Shown piece by piece: positions 48,234 through 52,691 of a DNA stretch of 52,691 bases. Below the pieces are notes generated by a model. The model was not told where the DNA came from, ran no database searches, and saw only the letters and a list, made by a program, of their open reading frames with translations. Position numbers and translations under genes: made by a program. This DNA comes from Stutzerimonas stutzeri KOS6. Its GTDB lineage: Bacteria; Pseudomonadota; Gammaproteobacteria; Pseudomonadales; Pseudomonadaceae. The stretch is taken from contig NZ_KK020676.1 of the NCBI RefSeq assembly GCF_000307775.2, positions 424,224 through 476,914 of the forward strand, written 5' to 3'. Positions within the stretch are counted from its first letter, which is position 1. Every line of letters starts with the position of its first letter.

Positions 48234-48953
48234 TCAAAGCAGCAAGGCAACCGCCAGCGGCAGCAGCACCGCGGTCAATACTCCCATCAGGCTCATGGCC
48301 AGGGCGGCGAAAGCACCGCACTCGTCGCTTTCCTGCAACGCCTGTGCGGTTCCCACGGCGTGAGCGGTCAGGCCCAGCGCAATGCCGCGGGCCGCAGGAT
48401 GCTGAACGCCAAAGCGGCGCAACAGTTCCGGACCGAGGATCGCACCGAGCACGCCGGTGATCATCACGAACACGGCGGCCAGGGCCACCACCCCACCGAT
48501 CTGCTCGGCCACCAGCATGGCGATCGGCGAAGTCACCGACTTCGGCGCCAGCGTCATCAGGATCATCCGGTCGGCCCCGAACGCCCACGCCAGGGCCATC
48601 CCCAGCGCCGTGGCGAATGCCCCTGCCAGCAGCAGAGTGATAACGATCGGACCGAACAGTTCGCGAATACGCCGCAGGTTCAGGTACAGCGGTACGGCCA
48701 GCGCAACGGTGGCCGGCCCCAGCAGGATCGTCAGCCATTGCGCGCTGATGCGGTATTCGTCGTAGTCGATTCCGCACAACAGCAGAATGCCGACGACCAG
48801 CGTCATCGACACCAGCACCGGCTGCAGGAACACCCAGCGGGTTTTCTCGTAAGCCGCGAACGCCAGCTGAAAGGCCGCCAGGGTGATGCCCACGCCGAAC
48901 AGCGGATGGTGGATCAGGGCCTGCCACGCCGCCTGCCAGTGCAACTCCATCAT
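48234..48953 (-). CDS. lrgB: LrgB/CidB family membrane protein
   Basis: This 239-aa protein has six to seven membrane segments and family signatures LAPKSVTSPIAMLVAEQIGG, ARGIALGLTAHAVGTAQAL and GVLGAILGPELLRRFGV. LrgAB pairs act as holin/antiholin-like or metabolite (pyruvate/glycolate) transport systems depending on the organism. The start overlaps the lrgA stop codon by 4 bp (ATGATGG). Confidence 0.93.
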   Translation of the reverse strand: MMELHWQAAWQALIHHPLFGVGITLAAFQLAFAAYEKTRWVFLQPVLVSMTLVVGILLLCGIDYDEYRISAQWLTILLGPATVALAVPLYLNLRRIRELFGPIVITLLLAGAFATALGMALAWAFGADRMILMTLAPKSVTSPIAMLVAEQIGGVVALAAVFVMITGVLGAILGPELLRRFGVQHPAARGIALGLTAHAVGTAQALQESDECGAFAALAMSLMGVLTAVLLPLAVALLL

Positions 48954-49312
48954 GCGCCCTCCTGGCGACGCTGCTTGCGTCGGATCAGCGCCTGCATCAG
49001 CCAGCCGGTAAACACCAGCGAGACCAGCAGTGAAACCACCAGCACGCCGACAATGGCCCAGAAGTCATCGAGGATCGCCCCGGTATAGGCCATCACACCG
49101 ACTGCCGGCGGCACCAGCAACAGCGGCAGGTAACGCAGCAGGCTGCTGGCCGCCAACTGCAGCGACTGGCTGGCATGTCCGCGCGCCAGCAGCCCGGCGA
49201 ACAGCAGCACCAGGCCGATGATGGGCCCCGGCAGCATGGGCAGGAACAGCACGTTGAGCACGGTGCCGAGCAACTGGAACACGACAAGCCAGGTCAGGCC
49301 TCTGAGCAGCAT
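48950..49312 (-). CDS. lrgA: CidA/LrgA family membrane protein
   Basis: This 120-aa protein has four membrane segments and the family pattern LPMLPGPIIGLVLLFAGLLA. It ends with a basic tail (RRKQRRQEGA). GGAGG lies five bases before the ATG at 49312, so this start is well supported; the frame is open to 49549. It is the partner of lrgB, which follows directly. About 215 bp separate it from the divergent MaoC gene. Confidence 0.93.
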   Translation of the reverse strand: MLLRGLTWLVVFQLLGTVLNVLFLPMLPGPIIGLVLLFAGLLARGHASQSLQLAASSLLRYLPLLLVPPAVGVMAYTGAILDDFWAIVGVLVVSLLVSLVFTGWLMQALIRRKQRRQEGA

Positions 49313-49527
49313 GGGAGCCTCCCGCAAATTGCGCCAGTATAAAGGGCAACGCTGGCGACCGCCCGCGCCGCGATATGACGGGCCATTCGCCACGCCGATG
49401 CTGGTTTGCCGTGGTTGCCGCACGTGCTGATCTAGGCCCCGTACAAAAGGCCCGCTGCCCGTCTGGGGCCGAGGGCCGCATCTCGAACCGCATTCGTGAA
49501 CAAACACAAGAACAATCGGGAGGACAC

Positions 49528-49983
49528 ATGCCACAGGTACCCGTCGCACAGCTCAAGGATTACATCGGCAAGGAACTGGGCCACTCCGACTGGCTGACCG
49601 TCGATCAGCAGCGCGTCGACCGGTTCGCCGACTGCACCGGCGATCACCAATTCATCCATGTGGATGCCGAAAAGGCCGCACAGACCCCATTCGGCGGCAC
49701 CATCGCCCATGGTTTCCTCTCGCTGTCGCTGCTGCCAATGTTGTCCGGGAATCTCATGATCGTGCCCGAAGGCACCCGAATGGGCGTCAACTATGGCCTC
49801 GACAGCCTGCGTTTCATTCAGCCGGTTCGGGTCGGCTCGCGTGTTCGCCTGGCGCTGACTTTGCTCGACGCCTATGAAAAGAATCCGGGCCAATGGCTGC
49901 TCAAGGCGCGCGCCGTCATGGAAATCGAGGGATCGGAAAAACCCGCATACATCGCCGAAACCCTGGCGCTGTGCGTGCTCTGA
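49528..49983 (+). CDS. MaoC-like (R)-specific enoyl-CoA hydratase
   Basis: This 151-aa hot-dog-fold protein has the hydratase-2 motif in FADCTGDHQFIHVDAEKA, with Asp39 and His44 as the catalytic pair, then FGGTIAHGFLSLSLLP. Such enzymes hydrate trans-2-enoyl-CoA to (R)-3-hydroxyacyl-CoA for fatty acid or PHA metabolism. GGGAGGACAC precedes the ATG at 49528. No PHA genes are nearby, so the physiological substrate is open. Confidence 0.92.
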   Translation: MPQVPVAQLKDYIGKELGHSDWLTVDQQRVDRFADCTGDHQFIHVDAEKAAQTPFGGTIAHGFLSLSLLPMLSGNLMIVPEGTRMGVNYGLDSLRFIQPVRVGSRVRLALTLLDAYEKNPGQWLLKARAVMEIEGSEKPAYIAETLALCVL

Positions 49984-50058
49984 TTCAGCTGCGGACGATT
50001 GTCGCAGCCCGCCCGGTTTACGGCATACTGCGGACTCCTGCCCTGAGCGGATGTCCGC

Positions 50059-51666
50059 ATGCTTCGCCTCGTCCCGTTACTGCTGATCGGCCTGCTCACC
50101 GCCTGCGGTGAAGGCGAGCCCCTTGCCCCCGCCAATGCCGTATTGCCTGACGGCGGCCGCTATCGCGGCGAGATCGTCGACGGACTGCTCCAGGGCAGCG
50201 GCCGCATCGACTACCCCAACGGCAGCTATTACCTCGGGCAGTTCGAGGACGGCCAATGGCATGGCCTCGGTACCTGGCACAGCGCAACCGGCGATCGCTA
50301 CGAGGGCGAGTTCAGGCACGGCCTGTTCGACGGGCTCGGTCGCTTCAGCTATGCCGAAGGCGGCGTCTACGAAGGGGAATTTCGCAACAACCTCTATCAC
50401 GGCCAGGGCAGCCTGGAATATGCCGATGGCTACAGCCATCGGGGCCAGTTCAGCCAAGGCCAACCGGAGGGTCCAGGCATCCGCAGCGACGCCGACGGCC
50501 AGCTCAGCGGCCAGTTCCATGGCGGCAGCCTGAATGGCGAAGGCCGCTACGTGAGCAGCCAGGGGGATCGCTACGAGGGCGCATTCGAGAACGACCGGTT
50601 TCACGGCCAGGGCCGCTACGAGGACGCCGAGGGCAACGTCTGGAACGGCAACTTCGCCGCCGACGAACTGAACGGCAGCGGCACCCACGTCGCCCGTGAC
50701 GGCAGCCGCTACGCCGGCCAGTTTCGCAGCTGGCGCTACCATGGCCAGGGCCGTCTCGAGCGGGCCGACGGCAGCCATTACACCGGCACTTTCCAGCACG
50801 GGCGCTTTTCCGGCGAAGGCGTACTGACGCTGGCCGACGGCACGCAACAGCAAGGCACCTGGCGTGACGGCCGGCGAATCCGCGACGAGCAGGGCCGGGC
50901 ACTTCCCGACCCACTGGAACTCGCGCTGCTCAACCAGGGCCGCCTGCTCGATGAGGCCATCGCCGCGCTGCCCGAATCGAGTGCTGCGCCTGAACTGTAT
51001 TCGCTCGCCATCGCGGGCGACGGCCGGCAGAGCGTGTTCCTGCGCGAGACCGACTATGTCCAGCAACTGCTTGCCGAACGCTTCGCCGCACACGGCCAGA
51101 TCAGCCTGGTCAACCACCGCGACCGGCTCGCCGACCGGCCACTGGCGACCCGCGAGAACCTGGCCCGCGCCATCCGCGCGCTGGCCGAGCGCAGCGGCGA
51201 GGAAGACCTGATCTTTCTCTATCTCACCAGCCACGGCTCCGCCGATCACGAACTGGTGTTGAATCAACCGCGGCTGACGCTGGACGACCTGCCCGCCGGA
51301 GACCTGGCGCAACTGCTCGCGCCACTCGCCGAGCGCAAGACCATTGTGGTGATATCGGCCTGCTATTCGGGCGGTTTCATCGATCCGCTGAAGAACGAGC
51401 AGACACTGATCATGACGGCCGCGCGCGCCGACCAGGTGTCCTTCGGCTGCTCCGAAGAAAGCGACTTCACCTATTTCGGCCGCGCATTGTTCGCCGAGGC
51501 ACTGCAGGAAACCGACGATATCGTGCAGGCGTTCAGCCTGGCAGCGGCAAAGGTTGCCGAACGCGAGCAGGCCGACGACTATCAGGCATCGGAACCGCAA
51601 TTATGGGCACCTGAACCGGTCGTCCGGCGCTGGCAGGAACTGCAGCAATGGCGAACCGCCCAATGA
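50059..51666 (+). CDS. MORN-repeat lipoprotein with caspase-like peptidase C13 domain
   Basis: This 535-aa protein has a lipobox (LLTACGEGE, Cys16), about ten MORN repeats (residues 34-275) and a C-terminal peptidase C13 (legumain/caspase-fold) domain (about 290-515). MORN examples are [20 protein letters not shown] and [20 protein letters not shown]. The catalytic dyad is visible as His392 in [16 protein letters not shown] and Cys435 in [19 protein letters not shown] surface-anchored or periplasmic protease is inferred. MORN repeats often bind lipids or proteins. The substrate is unknown. It is followed 19 bp later by an oxidoreductase gene, possibly co-transcribed. Confidence 0.9.
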   Translation: MLRLVPLLLIGLLTACGEGEPLAPANAVLPDGGRYRGEIVDGLLQGSGRIDYPNGSYYLGQFEDGQWHGLGTWHSATGDRYEGEFRHGLFDGLGRFSYAEGGVYEGEFRNNLYHGQGSLEYADGYSHRGQFSQGQPEGPGIRSDADGQLSGQFHGGSLNGEGRYVSSQGDRYEGAFENDRFHGQGRYEDAEGNVWNGNFAADELNGSGTHVARDGSRYAGQFRSWRYHGQGRLERADGSHYTGTFQHGRFSGEGVLTLADGTQQQGTWRDGRRIRDEQGRALPDPLELALLNQGRLLDEAIAALPESSAAPELYSLAIAGDGRQSVFLRETDYVQQLLAERFAAHGQISLVNHRDRLADRPLATRENLARAIRALAERSGEEDLIFLYLTSHGSADHELVLNQPRLTLDDLPAGDLAQLLAPLAERKTIVVISACYSGGFIDPLKNEQTLIMTAARADQVSFGCSEESDFTYFGRALFAEALQETDDIVQAFSLAAAKVAEREQADDYQASEPQLWAPEPVVRRWQELQQWRTAQ

Positions 51667-51685
51667 TCGCCACAGGAGCACAACC

Positions 51686-52327
51686 ATGTATCTGACGCCA
51701 CAGCGCATTCTGCTTGCCGGCGCCACCGGACTCACTGGCGAGCACCTGCTCGATCGATTGCTCAACGAACCCACCGTCGAACGGGTACTGGCGCCCACCC
51801 GCAAGCCATTGGCGGCGCATGCGCGACTGGAGAACCCGGTCGGCGAACTGCTGCCATTGCTTTTGCAACTGACGGGACAGATCGACACCGCCTTCTGCTG
51901 CCTGGGCAGCACGCTCAAGCAGGCTGGTACTCAGGACGCCTTCCGCGCCATCGACCATGACCTGGTGGTGGCCTTCGCCCGCAGGGCAAGGGACATGGGG
52001 GCGCGCCATCTGCTGGTGATCAGCTCGCTGGGGGCCAACCCGGAAAGCTCGATTTTCTATCTCAAGGTCAAGGGCGAGATGGAGATGGCGCTGCAGCAGC
52101 AGGACTGGCCGCAGCTGACCATCGCCCGCCCCTCGCAACTGCTCGGCCCTCGCCTGGAGCTGCGCCTGAGCGAGCGCATCGCCGCGCCGCTCTCGCAACT
52201 GCTGCCCGGCAAATATCACGGCATCGAAGCCTGCACCCTGGCCCGCGCACTGTGGCGACTGGCGCTGGAAGAAGGCGACGGCGTGCGCATCGTCGAATCG
52301 GATGAGTTGAGAAGGCTGGGGAAGTAG
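51686..52327 (+). CDS. NAD(P)-binding Rossmann-fold oxidoreductase (YbjT/TIP30-like)
   Basis: This 213-aa protein begins [20 protein letters not shown], a dinucleotide-binding GxTGxxG pattern. [18 protein letters not shown] and [20 protein letters not shown] follow, then an atypical-SDR lysine in [25 protein letters not shown] precedes the ATG at 51686; the frame is open upstream into the MORN gene. The substrate is not evident. Its 3' end is duplicated about 300 bp downstream (52565-52691). Confidence 0.88.
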   Translation: MYLTPQRILLAGATGLTGEHLLDRLLNEPTVERVLAPTRKPLAAHARLENPVGELLPLLLQLTGQIDTAFCCLGSTLKQAGTQDAFRAIDHDLVVAFARRARDMGARHLLVISSLGANPESSIFYLKVKGEMEMALQQQDWPQLTIARPSQLLGPRLELRLSERIAAPLSQLLPGKYHGIEACTLARALWRLALEEGDGVRIVESDELRRLGK

Positions 52328-52353
52328 GCTTCCGGCAGTCCTTCGGACCGCAT

Positions 52354-52425
52354 CGCCGCGAGGGCGCGCCTCCCACGGGGCTCGCTGCACCCGACGCTCT
52401 TGCGGGAGGCCCGCCCTCGGGGCGA
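52354..52425. repeat. Inverted pair of REP-like elements
   Basis: GCGAGGGCGCGCCTCCCAC (ending 52376) and GCGGGAGGCCCGCCCTCGG (52402-52420) are related in inverted orientation, like a BIME. The downstream element matches the REP at 30682-30708. A second copy of the first element lies at about 52658-52680 because of the duplication. Confidence 0.6.
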
Positions 52426-52469
52426 GCTTTTGCGGCTGGCGGGTCGTGGCTGCTACCTGCTTTCGAGCG

Positions 52470-52502
52470 ACGTAGGGTGGATGTCGCTTTTCACATCCAC
52501 CA
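52470..52502. repeat. GTAGGGTGGATG hairpin element
   Basis: GTAGGGTGGATGTC, then GCTTTTC and ACATCCACC form an imperfect hairpin. It resembles the GTAGGGTGGGC palindromes at 24230-24755 in position type (intergenic) and starting bases. It sits inside the unit repeated at the right edge. Confidence 0.5.
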
Positions 52503-52691
52503 CGCTCTGGCTCGGTGGATCGGTGGCTCGGTGAGACGTGATCCATCCACGATCAGTGACGACTGGCGCCGGAAGAAGGCGACGGCGTGCGCATCGCGAA
52601 TCGGATGAGTTGAGAAGGCTGGGGAAGTAGGCTGCCGGCAGCCCGTCGGAACGCATCGCCGCGAGGGCGCGCCTCCCACGGGGCTCGCTGC

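Larger units (their letters stand above)
52261..52691. repeat. Direct duplication of the oxidoreductase 3' end plus flank
   Basis: Bases 52261-52387 (last 67 bp of the gene and 60 bp downstream) recur at 52565-52691, an offset of about 304 bp, with roughly six substitutions and a 1-base deletion by eye. The second copy is a 3' gene remnant without a start. It reaches the window edge, so its true end is not seen. The 52328-52691 interval contains no intact gene. Confidence 0.9.

Overview
The window is GC-rich and reads as a chromosome segment of a gammaproteobacterium of the Pseudomonas/Stutzerimonas (P. stutzeri) type. This is an inference from gene content and order: aidB-like, ladS-like, thiD-thiE-hemL, miaB-phoH-ybeY-corC-lnt, leuS-lptE-holA, and proA-nadD-rsfS-rlmH-mrdA-rodA-mltB-rlpA-dacC-ybeD-lipB-lipA is the order I know from Pseudomonas chromosomes.

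Region 1 (1-10646) is a complete type I-E CRISPR-Cas locus read on the minus strand. From upstream to downstream it holds a one-spacer mini-array (10490-10579), about 415 bp of non-coding DNA, then cas3, cse1, cse2, cas7e, cas5e and cas6e. Next comes an extra KilA-N domain gene, followed by cas1, cas2, a short AT-rich leader and the main array. The array has 12 identical full 29-nt repeats plus a partial repeat cut by the left window edge. The KilA-N gene between cas6e and cas1 is the least expected gene in the window. The two arrays use repeats that differ only in the hairpin loop.

Region 2 (10647-24198) holds an AidB-like acyl-CoA dehydrogenase and a LadS-like 7TMR-DISM sensor kinase without a receiver domain, both minus strand. 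Plus-strand thiamin (thiD, thiE) and tetrapyrrole (hemL) genes follow, then a small membrane protein, a Sel1-repeat protein, miaB, and the phoH-ybeY-corC-lnt cluster for RNA maturation, ribosome maturation and lipoprotein acylation.

Region 3 (24199-24781) is a 242-bp tandem duplication carrying GGTGGGC-type palindromes. Region 4 (24782-32381) holds a YdcF/ElyC-like protein, a DUF1451 zinc-ribbon protein, leuS, lptE, holA, a 52-codon arfA ribosome-rescue gene with an internal hairpin, and an SltB-type lytic transglycosylase.

Region 5 (32446-44099) starts with a terminator and an uncharacterised 114-aa protein. It continues with a 12-gene minus-strand run from proA to lipA that combines proline and NAD synthesis, ribosome maturation, the elongasome (PBP2, RodA), peptidoglycan trimming (MltB-like, RlpA, DacC) and lipoylation.

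Region 6 (44302-52691) is more accessory. It holds a DedA-PAP2 fusion, an alpha/beta-hydrolase-methyltransferase fusion, a LON-substrate-binding protein, lrgA/lrgB, a MaoC hydratase, a MORN-repeat caspase-like (C13) lipoprotein and an NAD(P)-binding oxidoreductase. The last 130 bp repeat the 3' end of the oxidoreductase gene and its flank. I saw no rRNA or tRNA genes and no intact insertion sequence.
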